Positions 28,012 to 41,777 of a stretch of DNA of 64,000 nt are shown here, one piece after another (the stretch's first letter is position 1; the number at the start of each line of letters is the position of its first letter). Below the pieces are notes generated by a model. The model did no database searches. It had not been told where the DNA came from and saw only the letters and a list, made by a program, of their open reading frames with translations. The position numbers were made by a program, and so were the translations under genes. This stretch comes from Naasia aerilata (GTDB lineage Bacteria > Actinomycetota > Actinomycetes > Actinomycetales > Microbacteriaceae), in assembly GCF_030296595.1 (NCBI RefSeq), contig NZ_AP027731.1, forward strand, positions 1,116,001-1,180,000, read 5' to 3'.

Positions 28012-28985
28012 TACTTGCTCCCGGTCTTCTTGGCTCGGTTCTTGCTGATCGGCTGCTGGCGCTGGGCGGGCCGCTTGGGGGCCACCTCGGGAACCGCGGC
28101 GTCCGCGGTCTGGGCCTCCAGGACGAGCTTGCCCTTCCTCGCGAGCCGGGCCTCCCTGGCCTTGGCGGCCTCGCTGCCGGGCGTCGGCATGTTCCGGATG
28201 ACGAGGAACTGCTGCACCATCGTCCAGATGTTCGAGGTCAGCCAGTAGAACATCACACCCAGGGGGAAGGCGACGCCGGAGAAGGCGAAGACCAGCGGGA
28301 GGATGTAGAGGAGGATGCGCTGCTGGCGGAACATGGGGCTGTTCTTCGCCTCGGGCGACATGTTCTTCGCCATGATCTGCAACTGCGTGTAGAACTGCGA
28401 CGCGGTCATCAGGATCACCATGGTCGCCGCGATCGTCATGACGAGGCCGTTGAACGGCTGACCCGCGGTGAACAGATTGAACTCGCCGATGAAGGTCGAC
28501 TTCAGGGGAGCCCCGAACAGCTCGGAGTTGGCGAACGAGTCGGCCAGCTCGACGCTGAGCAGGCCGACGCCCTTGCTGTCGTGCTGTGCCCCGTTCAGCA
28601 CGGAGAACAGGCCGAAGAAGATCGGCATCTGGATGAGCAGCGGAAGGCACGAGCTGAGGGGGTTGGTCCCCGTGCGGCGGTAGAGCTCCATGGTCTCGCG
28701 CGACATCGCCTCGCGGGAGAACTGGTCGCGCTTGCCTTTGTACTTGTCCTGGATCTTCTTGAGCTGCGGCGCGACCTCGAGCATCTTGCGCTGGCTCTTG
28801 ATCTGCCGGACGAAGATGGGGATGAGGGCGGCGCGCACGACGAGCACCAGGCCGACGATGGACAGCACCCAGGTGATGCCGTCGTCAGGGGAGAGGCCGA
28901 GCGCGCTCCACATCGAGTGGAACGACACGAGCAGAAGCTCGATCACCCACTTGATGGGCCAGAGGATAGTTCCGATAATGTCCAT
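28011..28985 (-). CDS. yidC: Membrane protein insertase YidC
   Basis: 324 residues, YidC/Oxa1 family with five membrane helices and no large periplasmic domain, the Gram-positive form. Visible text: LPLLIQMPIFFGLFSVLN, the hydrophilic-groove helix region, and a basic Lys/Arg-rich C-terminal tail (KNRAKKTGSK) that can bind ribosomes. It inserts membrane proteins alone or with SecYEG. Confidence 0.95.
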   Translation of the reverse strand: MDIIGTILWPIKWVIELLLVSFHSMWSALGLSPDDGITWVLSIVGLVLVVRAALIPIFVRQIKSQRKMLEVAPQLKKIQDKYKGKRDQFSREAMSRETMELYRRTGTNPLSSCLPLLIQMPIFFGLFSVLNGAQHDSKGVGLLSVELADSFANSELFGAPLKSTFIGEFNLFTAGQPFNGLVMTIAATMVILMTASQFYTQLQIMAKNMSPEAKNSPMFRQQRILLYILPLVFAFSGVAFPLGVMFYWLTSNIWTMVQQFLVIRNMPTPGSEAAKAREARLARKGKLVLEAQTADAAVPEVAPKRPAQRQQPISKNRAKKTGSK

Positions 28986-28989
28986 CTGG

Positions 28990-29316
28990 TCAGGCCTTTC
29001 GATGTGCTGGAGTCAGGGCCGTCGGCGCGGGGACGACGAACCCGAAGTTCGTGGTGCGGTAGCGGCGCACCTTCCGGAGTGGGACGTCGTCGACGCCGCC
29101 TGCCGCCCACGGGTGGCAGCGACAGATGCGGGCCGCCGTGAGTGCGCCGCCGACGACCACGCCGTGCTCCTGCACCGCCTCGAGACCGTACCGCGAGCAG
29201 GACGGGTAGTAGCGGCAGACGTCGCCGTACAGGGGCGAGATCACCGCCCGGTAGAGACGGAGCAGCACCACCACGACGTTCCGAGGCAGCAGGAGGAGGG
29301 TCCGCAGAGCCGTCAT
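28990..29316 (-). CDS. yidD: Membrane protein insertion efficiency factor YidD
   Basis: 108 residues. The family core is LYRAVISPLYGDVCRYYPSC followed by SRYGLEAVQEHG and CRCHPWAAGG. It is thought to assist YidC insertion. I chose the ATG at 29314-29316; it lies between rnpA and yidC as in nearly all bacteria. Confidence 0.93.
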   Translation of the reverse strand: MTALRTLLLLPRNVVVVLLRLYRAVISPLYGDVCRYYPSCSRYGLEAVQEHGVVVGGALTAARICRCHPWAAGGVDDVPLRKVRRYRTTNFGFVVPAPTALTPAHRKA

Positions 29317-29326
29317 GCTCGGACCT

Positions 29327-29656
29327 TCACCGCGGACGCAGCACGGCCGCGGCCACTTCGGCTCGCAGCTCGTCCCAGTCGGCGCACGCAGCGGCCGGAA
29401 GGGCGCGCAGCACCACGGCACGGGAGGGAGCCTCGGGGAGGAGCGAGAAGCAGACGGCCTTGAGCCGCCGGCGCACGCGGTTGCGCTCCACCGCGCCACC
29501 CACGGCCCTGCTCACGATGAAGCCGAAGCGGGCGTCATCGCCCGGAACCACTCGGTCGAGGTAGGCGATGGTGGTGCGTCCGTTGACGCGGCGGCCCTTC
29601 CGCACGATCCGGCGGTAGTCCGCCCCGCTGACGACGCGGTGGGCGCGGGCGAGCAC
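29327..29656 (-). CDS. rnpA: Ribonuclease P protein component
   Basis: 109 residues with the RNR motif (GGAVERNRVRRRLK) that contacts RNase P RNA, and the start MLARAHRVVSGADYRRIVR. It assists 5' maturation of tRNAs. The start is GTG at 29654-29656, directly abutting the rpmH stop. Confidence 0.95.
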   Translation of the reverse strand: MLARAHRVVSGADYRRIVRKGRRVNGRTTIAYLDRVVPGDDARFGFIVSRAVGGAVERNRVRRRLKAVCFSLLPEAPSRAVVLRALPAAACADWDELRAEVAAAVLRPR

Positions 29657-29794
29657 CTACGCGGAGAGCTCGGTGCGCCCCTTGGCACGGCGCGCCGAGA
29701 GGATCGCGCGACCGGCACGGGTGCGCATGCGCAGGCGGAAGCCGTGCACCTTCGCGCGACGGCGGTTGTTCGGCTGGAAGGTTCGCTTGCTCAT
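29657..29794 (-). CDS. rpmH: 50S ribosomal protein L34
   Basis: 45 residues, very basic, starting [19 protein letters not shown]. Usual length and position, first gene of the rpmH-rnpA-yidD-yidC-jag-rsmG-parA-parB block. A consensus promoter lies about 80 nt upstream. Confidence 0.97.
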   Translation of the reverse strand: MSKRTFQPNNRRRAKVHGFRLRMRTRAGRAILSARRAKGRTELSA

Positions 29795-30100
29795 GGGGGT
29801 GCTCCAAGGGAGAAGATGGGCGTGTCGCCGCGACGGCGACAGACAGGGCACGCGGCGCGAGGCCGGCGGGCAACTGGTTAAAAATACGCGTCCGCGAGGC
29901 CCCGGTCAAACGGAGAGCCTGGGGAGACGCCGGGGAGCCGGGAGCCGCCTCGGATATTCTGGCTGAGGGATTTGATACATCCCACACCGAACATTACGGT
30001 GAGCAACCAGCCGCCCGGCTTCCGGCACGACCGCGGCACCAGAAGTGAAGATGGGGGACGGTCTTCGTCCTGGTTGTTCCGGAGGCTTGCTGAGGCGGGA
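29795..30100. other. Gene-free divergent region between rpmH and dnaA
   Basis: 306 bp between divergent rpmH and dnaA. It contains the rpmH promoter listed separately and presumably the dnaA promoter, for which I see no convincing -35/-10 pair. I recognise no consensus DnaA boxes here. Confidence 0.5.
29881..29909 (-). promoter_or_regulatory. rpmH promoter
   Basis: On the minus strand a -35 TTGACC (29904-29909) and a -10 TATTTT (29881-29886) are separated by exactly 17 bp. Transcription would start about 80 nt upstream of rpmH. This is the best sigma-70-type promoter I see in the window. Confidence 0.75.
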
Positions 30101-31527
30101 ATGGCAGAGGTCGCAACCCAGACACGGGAGATCTGGGCGTCCGTGCTGTCCGCGCTGGACGAGGATGAGCGGATCACGCCGCAGCTGCGGGGTTCCTCGG
30201 CCTGGTCGAGCCGAAAGGCGTCATGGCCGGCACCATGTACCTCGAGGTTCCCAACGACTTCACCCGCGGCATGCTCGAGCAGCGCATGCGGATGCCGCTT
30301 CTCGGCGCGATCGGATCGCTCGATCCCGTGCTCGAGGTCGCCAACTTCGCGATCGTCGTCAACCCGGACATCGAGGACACCCCGGTCCCGGTCGTGGACG
30401 AGCCGCAGCCGCTGCCCGCGGAGTCCTACATCGAGGCACCCGTCGCGCCCGTCGTCGAGCTGCCCGGCCCGGGCGGGCGCAGCGACTCCCGGCTGAACCA
30501 GAAGTACAGCTTCGACAACTTCGTCATCGGCGCCTCCAACCGCTTCGCCCACGCGGCAGCCGTCGCCGTGTCGGAGTCTCCGGCGAAGGCGTATAACCCG
30601 CTCTTCATCTACGGACAGTCCGGCCTCGGCAAGACGCACCTGCTCCATGCCATCGGCCACTACGCGGTCAGCCTGTATCCCGGCATCCGCGTCCGCTATG
30701 TGAGCTCCGAGGAGTTCACCAACGACTTCATCAACTCGATCGCGGCGAACCGCTCCTCCCTCTTCCAGGCGCGGTATCGGGACATCGACGTCCTCCTCAT
30801 CGACGACATCCAGTTCCTGCAGGGCAAGGACTCCACGCAGGAGGCCTTCTTCCACACCTTCAACACCCTCCACGACCACAACAAGCAGGTGGTCATCACG
30901 AGCGACCTGCAGCCGAAGCTACTGACCGGCTTCGAGGACCGCATGCGCTCGCGGTTCGAGTGGGGCCTCATCACGGACGTGCAGGTGCCCGACCTCGAGA
31001 CGCGCATCGCGATCCTGCGCAAGAGGGCGCAGAACGACAAGCTGCAGGTGCCGGACGACATCCTGGAGTACATGGCCTCGAAGGTGTCGAGCAACATCCG
31101 AGAGCTCGAGGGCACCCTGATCCGGGTCACCGCGTTCGCGAGCCTCAACCGCACGCCGGTCGACATGGCACTCGTGCAGACCGTGCTCAAGGACCTGATC
31201 ACGCTCGACGAGGACAACGTCATCGCGCCGGTCGACATCATCAATCACACCGCGGACTACTTCAAGCTCAGCGTCGACGACCTCTACGGCTCATCGAGGT
31301 CGCAGGCGATCGCCACGGCCCGGCAGATCGCCATGTACCTGTGCCGCGAGCTGACCAACCTGTCGCTCCCGAAGATCGGGCAGCTGTTCGGCAACCGCGA
31401 CCACACGACCGTCATGTATGCGAACAAGAAGATCAGCGAGCTAATGAAGGAGCGGCGCTCGATCTACAACCAGGTCACCGAGCTCACGAGCCGGATCAAG
31501 CAGAACCACCGCTACACACGCGGCTGA
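30101..31527 (+). CDS. dnaA: Chromosomal replication initiator DnaA (one-base break)
   Basis: About 475 residues when repaired. Domain I starts MAEVATQTREIWASVLSAL; the AAA+ domain has NPLFIYGQSGLGKTHLLHA (Walker A) and DVLLIDDIQFLQGK (Walker B); domain IV has the DNA-binding signature GNRDHTTVMYANKKI. DnaA-ATP opens oriC. One G is missing in the G4 run at 30189-30192, near residue 31; repair gives PQLRGFLGLVEPKGVMAG. In an essential gene this is best read as an error. Start ATG behind GAGGCGGGA. Confidence 0.96.
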
Positions 31528-32448
31528 CGCTTGAACACCGAGCGCGGTGCGAGGCGACGAGCGCGGGTCGTCTCCACACCGCGTTCGTCGTGACGCCCCG
31601 CGCTCGGTGAACGCCCCGCGCTCGACGGAGCGGACCCAGCCCGGACCCAGCCCGGGCGAAGCACAGGAAAGCCCTCACAGGACCACGTGAGGACCCGTGA
31701 GCGCGCCCTCACGCACGGAGCGCGCTCCCACTTTGCCGAGCGCACCTCCAGGCACCGAGCGCGCCCTGTGTACGGGGTGCGCTCGGGGGTACGAGGTGCG
31801 CTCGGTGGCGGGGGTGCGCTCGGCGCCGGCCACCCGGAAAGGGCGGACGATGGGGCGGCGACTCCGCCCCCACAGCCTCTTGAGCCCACGACCGGCAGCC
31901 CGGAGAGCAGGACGCCGGCTTCGACCCTCTCCTTCACCACTTCGGCGCCCCTGTGCACAACTTCGCCGAATCCCACTTCTCCACCCCGAAAACCCCGCTT
32001 CGACGCCGTTCGGGCCCGATCTATCCACCGGTTCTCCACAACCTGTGGGATCAGAACGACCCCGAAGGGGGTTTCATGCCGATTCGAGCATGGCTTCTGC
32101 ACAGAGTGTGTGAAATCTGTGGAGAACCGGGGGACGACACACCCCCGAGGTGGGGACAAACCCGAGCTGCTTGTGAGAGAAGCATCTTGGGCGTCGAGGG
32201 GGTTGTCCACGTTCCCCCTGTGGCCCCCACACGGGTCACACAACTTGCACGGTTGTAGTTCCCAGGGCCTCACTGGGATCGGCCGAGTTACTCACATCAT
32301 CCACACCCGTTAAGAGTGTTAAAGATCTCTTTCTTGTTATTCCTCGGTCGACAACCTCTTGGGAGGCAGCAGCCGGGGTCGCCCGCTTCGCGGCGGTTCG
32401 GAGCCACCCGCTAGCATTTGACCGACTGCCAACAGACAGGGGACATCC
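31528..32448. other. oriC: Probable replication origin (dnaA-dnaN intergenic region)
   Basis: 921 bp without a supported gene between dnaA and dnaN, the usual oriC position in actinobacteria. DnaA-box-like 9-mers (consensus TTNTCCACA): TTCTCCACA at 32032-32040 (+) and 32118-32126 (-); one-mismatch forms at 31952-31960 (-), 31977-31985 (+), 32151-32159 (-), 32203-32211 (+) and 32297-32305 (+). The least GC-rich stretch (about 32308-32343, with TTAAGAG, GTTAAAGATCTC and TTCTTGTTAT) follows the last box and may be the unwinding element. The 5' third holds an unrelated repeat array. Short open frames here are not genes. Confidence 0.8.
31538..31823. repeat. Seven copies of the 8-mer GCGCTCGG in both orientations
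   Basis: Exact copies at 31538-31545 (-), 31600-31607 (+), 31736-31743 (-), 31755-31762 (-), 31779-31786 (+), 31798-31805 (+) and 31816-31823 (+). The last five are spaced 18-24 bp, and four of them share the longer GTGCGCTCGG. Well under one copy would be expected by chance in this length at this GC content. The motif is not a DnaA box and I do not recognise it. Confidence 0.75.
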
Positions 32449-33597
32449 GTGAGGTTTTCAGCGAACAGGGACGTGTTCAGCGAGGCCGTGTCCTTCGCCG
32501 TCAAGCTCCTGCCGCAGCGCACGACTCTGCCGATCCTGTCGGGAGTGCTGCTCGAGGCGACCTCGACCGGCCTCGTGCTGTCCTCCTTCGACTACGAGGT
32601 GTCCGCGCGCACCGAGATCACCGCCGAGGTCACCGAGGAGGGCCGGGCCCTCGTGTCCGGACGGCTACTCGCCGACATCGCCAGCCGGCTGCCCGCCTCC
32701 GCCCCTGTCGAGGTGTTCAGCGAGGACTCCCGCATCGTCGTCCGCGCCGGCTCCGCGCGCTTCACCCTGCTGAGCATGCCGGTCGAGGAGTACCCGAACC
32801 TCCCCACGGTGGGCGCCCCGACGGGCAGCGTTCCTGCCGACGCGTTCTCCCAGGCGGTCGCGCAGGTGGCCGTCGCCGCCTCGCGCGATGACGTGACCCC
32901 CGTGATCACCGGCGTGCAGCTCGAGATCTCCGGGGACAGCCTGAGCCTCGTCGCAACCGACCGATACCGGGTAGCGGTCCGAGGCATCCAGTGGGAGTCG
33001 GCCAACGAGGGCGCAACCACGATCACCGCTCTCGTGCCGGCTCGCACGCTGCAGGAGATCGGCCGCACGTTCGGCAACACGGGCACCATCACGATCTCCA
33101 TCACCGGCGGCGACGACCGTGAGCTCATCGCCTTCAGCTCGGAGAAGCGCACCGTCACCTCGCTGCTCATCAAGGGCAACTTCCCGCCCGTGAAGCGGCT
33201 GTTCCCCGAGCAGGTCGACAACTACGCCGTCATCAACACGGCGGAGCTCGTCGAGGCCACCCGGCGCGTGCAGCTCGTGCTCGAGCGCGAGGCGGCTCTG
33301 CGCTACAGCTTCGACCTCGAGGGGCTGACGCTTGAGGCGATCGGCTCCGAGCAGGCGCAGGCTTCGGAGAACATCGAAGCGCTGCTCAACGGCACGGACA
33401 CCGTCGTCTCGCTAAAGCCGCAATTCCTGCTCGACGGTCTCGGCGCCGTCCACTCGGAGTTCGTGCGCATCGCGTTCACGAAGACCGAGAATCCGAACAA
33501 GCCGGGCCCGGTGCTGATCACGAGCCAGTCGAGCAAGGACAAGGCGGCGTCGGACGACTACCGCTACCTGCTGCAGCCGAACCTGCTGCTGCGCTGA
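32449..33597 (+). CDS. dnaN: DNA polymerase III beta subunit (sliding clamp)
   Basis: 382 residues, three topologically similar clamp domains. It begins with MRFSANRDVFSEAVSFAVK, has LPILSGVLLEA, and ends in the typical YLLQPNLLLR region. It forms the ring that tethers polymerase to DNA. Start GTG behind GGGGA; a TAGCAT -10-like hexamer sits 32 bp upstream. Confidence 0.97.
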   Translation: MRFSANRDVFSEAVSFAVKLLPQRTTLPILSGVLLEATSTGLVLSSFDYEVSARTEITAEVTEEGRALVSGRLLADIASRLPASAPVEVFSEDSRIVVRAGSARFTLLSMPVEEYPNLPTVGAPTGSVPADAFSQAVAQVAVAASRDDVTPVITGVQLEISGDSLSLVATDRYRVAVRGIQWESANEGATTITALVPARTLQEIGRTFGNTGTITISITGGDDRELIAFSSEKRTVTSLLIKGNFPPVKRLFPEQVDNYAVINTAELVEATRRVQLVLEREAALRYSFDLEGLTLEAIGSEQAQASENIEALLNGTDTVVSLKPQFLLDGLGAVHSEFVRIAFTKTENPNKPGPVLITSQSSKDKAASDDYRYLLQPNLLLR

Positions 33598-33614
33598 TCC
33601 TCAGAGGAGATCCC

Positions 33615-34508
33615 ATGCAGATCGGTCTGGTCGGCCTCGGCCGAATGGGCAACAACATGCGTGCCCGCCTGCGCAAGGCGGACATCGATGTGGTCGGGTA
33701 CGACACCAACCCCGACGTGTCTGATGTGGCGACGCTCGCCGACCTCGCGGCCGCGCTGACCGGTCCGCGCATCGTGTGGGTGATGGTTCCGGCCGGAAAG
33801 ATCACCGACGCTGTGATCACCGACCTCGCCGGCGTGCTCTCGCCTGGCGACCTCGTCATCGACGGCGGAAACTCGAAGTTCAGCGACGACTTCCTGCACG
33901 AGGCTCAGCTCGCCGAGAAGGGCATCGAGTACGCCGACGCCGGCGTTTCGGGCGGCGTGTGGGGCCAGCAGAACGGCTACGGACTCATGGTCGGCGGAAG
34001 CGACGAGAACATCGCTCGCGCCATGCCGATCTTCGACGCCCTGCGTCCCGAGGGTCCGCGCGAGGAGGGCTTCGTCCACGTGGGCCCGGTGGGCGCCGGC
34101 CACTACGCGAAGATGGTGCACAACGGCATCGAGTACGCGCTGATGCAGGGCTACGCCGAGGGCTACGAGCTCCTCGCGGCCCGCTCGGACCTCGTGAAGG
34201 ACCTCCCTGCCACGTTCAAGGCCTGGCAGCGCGGAACGGTCGTGCGCTCCTGGCTGCTCGAGCTCCTCGTGCTCGCTCTCGAGCAGGATCCCGGATTCGA
34301 GAAGATCGAGGGCTACGTCGCCGACTCGGGCGAGGGACGCTGGACGATCGAGGAGGCCATCGAGCACGCGGTGCCGATGCCCGCCATCTCGGCGTCCATC
34401 TTCGCGCGCTTCGTGTCGCGCCAGGAGGAGTCGCCCGCGATGCGCGCGGTGGCGGCCCTGCGCCAGCAGTTCGGCGGTCACGCCGTCAAGCCGAGCGCGG
34501 ACGGCTGA
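33615..34508 (+). CDS. gnd: 6-phosphogluconate dehydrogenase, short (decarboxylating) type
   Basis: 297 residues. N-terminal Rossmann motif GLVGLGRMGNNM, substrate motif DAGVSGGVWG and GPVGAGHYAKMVHNGIEY. It oxidises 6-phosphogluconate to ribulose-5-phosphate and CO2 in the pentose phosphate pathway. The short form lacks the long C-terminal extension and often uses NAD. It starts 18 bp after dnaN; insertion of gnd between dnaN and recF is conserved in many actinobacteria and need not imply a replication role. Confidence 0.93.
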   Translation: MQIGLVGLGRMGNNMRARLRKADIDVVGYDTNPDVSDVATLADLAAALTGPRIVWVMVPAGKITDAVITDLAGVLSPGDLVIDGGNSKFSDDFLHEAQLAEKGIEYADAGVSGGVWGQQNGYGLMVGGSDENIARAMPIFDALRPEGPREEGFVHVGPVGAGHYAKMVHNGIEYALMQGYAEGYELLAARSDLVKDLPATFKAWQRGTVVRSWLLELLVLALEQDPGFEKIEGYVADSGEGRWTIEEAIEHAVPMPAISASIFARFVSRQEESPAMRAVAALRQQFGGHAVKPSADG

Positions 34509-34536
34509 TCCCCGGCATCCGCAGGGAGGGTCGTCG

Positions 34537-35736
34537 ATGCACGTCCGCCGGCTGAACCTCGTCGACTTCCGGAACTACGAGAACGCTGATCTGCTGCTCG
34601 CCGACGGGGTCAATGTGCTCGTCGGCAGCAACGGCCAGGGGAAGACCAACCTGGTCGAGGCGCTCGGGTACCTGAGCACGCTCGGCTCGCACCGCGTCTC
34701 GAGCGATCTCGCTCTGGTCCGCCGCGGAGCGACCTCCGCGATCGTGCGTGCGCTGCTCGGCCACGCGGATCGCGAGTTCCTCGTCGAGCTGCAGATCAAC
34801 GCATCCTCGGCCAACAAGGCGCAGGTCGGCCGGTCCCCGGCGAAGGTCCGCGACCTCCCGCGCTACTTCTCGAGCGTCCTGTTCGCTCCCGAGGACATGG
34901 CCCTCGTGCGCGGCGATCCGTCGGGACGCCGCCGCTTCGCCGATGAGCTGCTCGTTCTGCGCTCCCCGCGTCTCGCCGGAGTGGTGGCCGACTACGAGCG
35001 CTCCCTCCGGCAGCGGAACACGCTGCTGAAGAGCGCGCGGGCGACGGGCGCCAAGGCGCTCGCCACCCTGGACCTGTGGGACGAGCGGATCGTGGAGTTC
35101 GGAACGCAGATCATTGCGGCGCGCCTCGGTCTCGTCGACGACCTCCGTCCGCACGTGGCGGCGGCGTACCGCGCGATCGTGGGCGCCGATCACGGTCCTC
35201 GCCTCAGCACGCAGCTCAGCATCCTGTCCCGCCGGCCCGACGCGGATGAGGAGGGGACCGAGGGCACGGATGCGGTGCTCCCGGTCGACGAAATCCGCGA
35301 CCGATTCACCGAGGCGCTCGCCGCGGCGCGACCGCGGGAGCTCGAGCGCGGCCTGACCCTGGTGGGACCGCACCGGGACGACATCGTGTTCGAGCTCAAC
35401 GGGCTGCCGGCGCGAGGGTACGCCAGCCACGGCGAATCCTGGTCGTTCGCACTCTCCCTCAAGCTCGCCTCCGCCGAGCTGCTGCGTGCGGAGGCGAGCT
35501 CCGGCGATCCGGTGCTGATCCTCGACGACGTGTTCGCGGAGCTCGACGCCCCGAGGCGGCGCCGGCTGGCGGGAGCGATCCAGGACTACGAGCAGGTGCT
35601 CATCACGTCCGCCGTCGCGGAGGACGTGCCCGAGGAGCTGCACGGCACCATGGTGCGGATCCAGGCAGGTCGCATCCTCGACCGCGACGGCACCGAGGAC
35701 TCGAGCGCAGAGGCGCGGCAGGAGGAGGCAGGGTGA
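34537..35736 (+). CDS. recF: DNA replication and repair protein RecF
   Basis: 399 residues, SMC-like ATPase. Walker A GSNGQGKTNLVEAL near residue 30, signature region SLKLASAELLR and Walker B PVLILDDVFAELD near the C-terminus. It binds gapped DNA and helps RecO/RecR load RecA. Start ATG with GGGAGG upstream. Its stop overlaps the DUF721 start. Confidence 0.95.
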   Translation: MHVRRLNLVDFRNYENADLLLADGVNVLVGSNGQGKTNLVEALGYLSTLGSHRVSSDLALVRRGATSAIVRALLGHADREFLVELQINASSANKAQVGRSPAKVRDLPRYFSSVLFAPEDMALVRGDPSGRRRFADELLVLRSPRLAGVVADYERSLRQRNTLLKSARATGAKALATLDLWDERIVEFGTQIIAARLGLVDDLRPHVAAAYRAIVGADHGPRLSTQLSILSRRPDADEEGTEGTDAVLPVDEIRDRFTEALAAARPRELERGLTLVGPHRDDIVFELNGLPARGYASHGESWSFALSLKLASAELLRAEASSGDPVLILDDVFAELDAPRRRRLAGAIQDYEQVLITSAVAEDVPEELHGTMVRIQAGRILDRDGTEDSSAEARQEEAG

Positions 35737-36239
35737 ACGACGACGAGGACGTGATCGACGAAGCCCGCTCCGTCTACCTCCGGATCCGCGCGGCGTTCGG
35801 CGGGCCGACCGCTCCCGTCGGCGCCCGAACTCGACGCCGGCGCCGATCCGCGGACGAGGGCGACTCGCAGCCGTTCGGCTTCGGGCGCGATCCGTCGACC
35901 TTGGGGGAGACACTCTCCGGACTCACCTCGTCCCTGGGCTGGAACACGCAGCTGTCGCAGTCGGAGCTGATCGCAGCGTGGCAGGAGGTGGCCGGTCCCG
36001 AGACGGCCGCACACTCCTCACCGACGGGTGTGGAGGACGGCCTCTTGCGGGTCAGCTGCGACTCGACAGCATGGGCGACACAGCTGCGGCTCATGCGCAC
36101 CGAGATCCTCACCAGGATCGCCGCGAGGTTCCCCGAGGCGCGCATCCAGAACATCGCCTTTTCCGGGCCTGGTGCCCCTACCTGGAAAAGGGGCCCCAGA
36201 TCGATTCCAGGGCGTGGTCCTCGCGATACTTACGGCTGA
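35733..36239 (+). CDS. DUF721 family protein (DciA-like)
   Basis: 168 residues. The N-terminal part is basic and disordered; the conserved DUF721 domain has WQEVAGPETAAHSSPTGVED and LRVSCDSTAWATQL. Proteins of this family in some bacteria (DciA) load or interact with the replicative helicase DnaB. Actinobacterial members beside recF and gyrB may do the same; this is inference. GTG start overlapping recF by GTGA. Confidence 0.85.
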   Translation: MNDDEDVIDEARSVYLRIRAAFGGPTAPVGARTRRRRRSADEGDSQPFGFGRDPSTLGETLSGLTSSLGWNTQLSQSELIAAWQEVAGPETAAHSSPTGVEDGLLRVSCDSTAWATQLRLMRTEILTRIAARFPEARIQNIAFSGPGAPTWKRGPRSIPGRGPRDTYG

Positions 36240-36307
36240 GGCGGCAAATCCGTCCAACCTCGTTCCAAACGCCCGTCAGACGCCGGATTTCGCCCCCGCT
36301 GGTTTGC

Positions 36308-38353
<2,046 letters not shown>

Positions 38354-38389
38354 TTCCTCAGGTCCTAGCGCGGAGCGCGAGGGCTTCCG

Positions 38390-38432
38390 GTGATTGAGGA
38401 GCGCGCGCAGCGCGCGTCTCGAAATCCAGTGG
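38390..38432. repeat. Dispersed intergenic repeat, copy 1
   Basis: An element starting TGATTGAGGAGC, with a GC palindrome (GCGCGC-AG-CGCGCG) in the middle and ending GTCTCGAAATCCA. A second copy in the same orientation lies at 41979-42016. The ends are partly inverted relative to each other, so the element can fold. I recall similar intergenic repeats in other Microbacteriaceae genomes, but cannot check this here. Confidence 0.65.
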
Positions 38433-38484
38433 GTACGCAGCAGCTGAAGCCCGCGTCCCCACGTAGAGAACAAGACAGGACACC

Positions 38485-41006
<2,522 letters not shown>

Positions 41007-41014
<8 letters not shown>

Positions 41015-41414
41015 TGTCGCGGAGAAGCTCGCGCGGAAATCGTCCCGCACGGTGAGCACCAAGCAGGTACGCCTGAAGCTCGTGTACGTCGACTTCTGGT
41101 CCGCCGTGAAGCTGTCGTTCCTCATCGCTGTGGCACTCGGCATCGTCCTCATCGTCGGCACCTTCCTCATCTGGATGGTGCTGGCGCAGACCGGAATCTT
41201 CGACCGGCTCAGCGGGCTGTTCGGCGAGATCTCGGGAGACTCCAGCTTCAGCCTCACCGCCACCTTCGGACTGCCGCAGGTGCTCGGGTTTACTCTCGTC
41301 ATCGCACTCCTCAACGTGATCGTCGGCACCGCCCTCGGAGCGATCAGTGCCGTCCTCTACAACCTCAGCGTCCGCATCAGCGGCGGGCTGCTCGTCGGCT
41401 TCACCAACCAGTAG
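41007..41414 (+). CDS. DUF3566 membrane protein
   Basis: 135 residues with a basic N-terminus and two hydrophobic helices ([19 protein letters not shown] and the segment around [15 protein letters not shown]). This family almost always follows gyrA in actinobacteria. Function unknown; I chose the ATG at 41007, overlapping gyrA, because it gives the usual family start. Confidence 0.88.
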
Positions 41415-41478
41415 GCGAACTGGGGCCCGCGATTCGCGGGGAGACCGTCCGTCCGGTAATGTCGGACGGGTCGAAAAC

Positions 41479-41552
41479 GGGGCTATAGCTCAGGCGGTTA
41501 GAGCGCTTCGCTGATAACGAAGAGGTCCGAGGTTCAAGTCCTCGTAGCCCCA
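41479..41552 (+). tRNA. tRNA-Ile (GAT)
   Basis: 74 nt that folds as a cloverleaf: acceptor GGGGCTA/TAGCCCC with discriminator A, D-arm GCTC..GAGC, anticodon stem CTTCG/CGAAG around anticodon GAT, T-arm CGAGG-TTCAAGT-CCTCG. CCA is not encoded. Reads AUC/AUU. Confidence 0.97.
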
Positions 41553-41573
41553 CTGGCCGTTTTCGGAGGCCAG
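41553..41573 (+). terminator. Hairpin after tRNA-Ile
   Basis: CTGGCC and GGCCAG form a 6-bp stem around GTTTTCGGA directly after the tRNA. No T-run follows, so it may be a processing or termination signal. Confidence 0.4.
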
Positions 41574-41696
41574 CCCACGCCGTGCCGAACAGGCACAACG
41601 CGAGCCGATCTCGGAAACCGGAGGCTCGGCCGCCGCGTCGGGCGAGCCGGAGAGCCCACGACGCGCGCCGCAGCAGCGGCGGCGCGCCGACAAGCT

Positions 41697-41769
41697 GGGG
41701 ACGTAGCTCAATTGGCAGAGCACCGCCTTTGCAAGGCGGGGGTTAGGGGTTCGATTCCCCTCGTCTCCA
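41697..41769 (+). tRNA. tRNA-Ala (TGC)
   Basis: 73 nt: acceptor GGGGACG/CGTCTCC with one G-T pair and discriminator A, D-arm GCTC/GAGC, anticodon stem-loop CCGCC-TTTGCAA-GGCGG with anticodon TGC, T-arm with TTCGATT loop. CCA not encoded. tRNA-Ile and tRNA-Ala downstream of gyrA, away from an rRNA operon, are common in actinobacteria. Confidence 0.97.
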
Positions 41770-41777
41770 CAGACATG

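Noticed and set aside
31687..32313. Overlapping open frames in the dnaA-dnaN gap
   Set aside because: No ribosome site, no recognisable protein text, and the region has DnaA boxes and the repeat array. The frames exist because the array is GC-rich.
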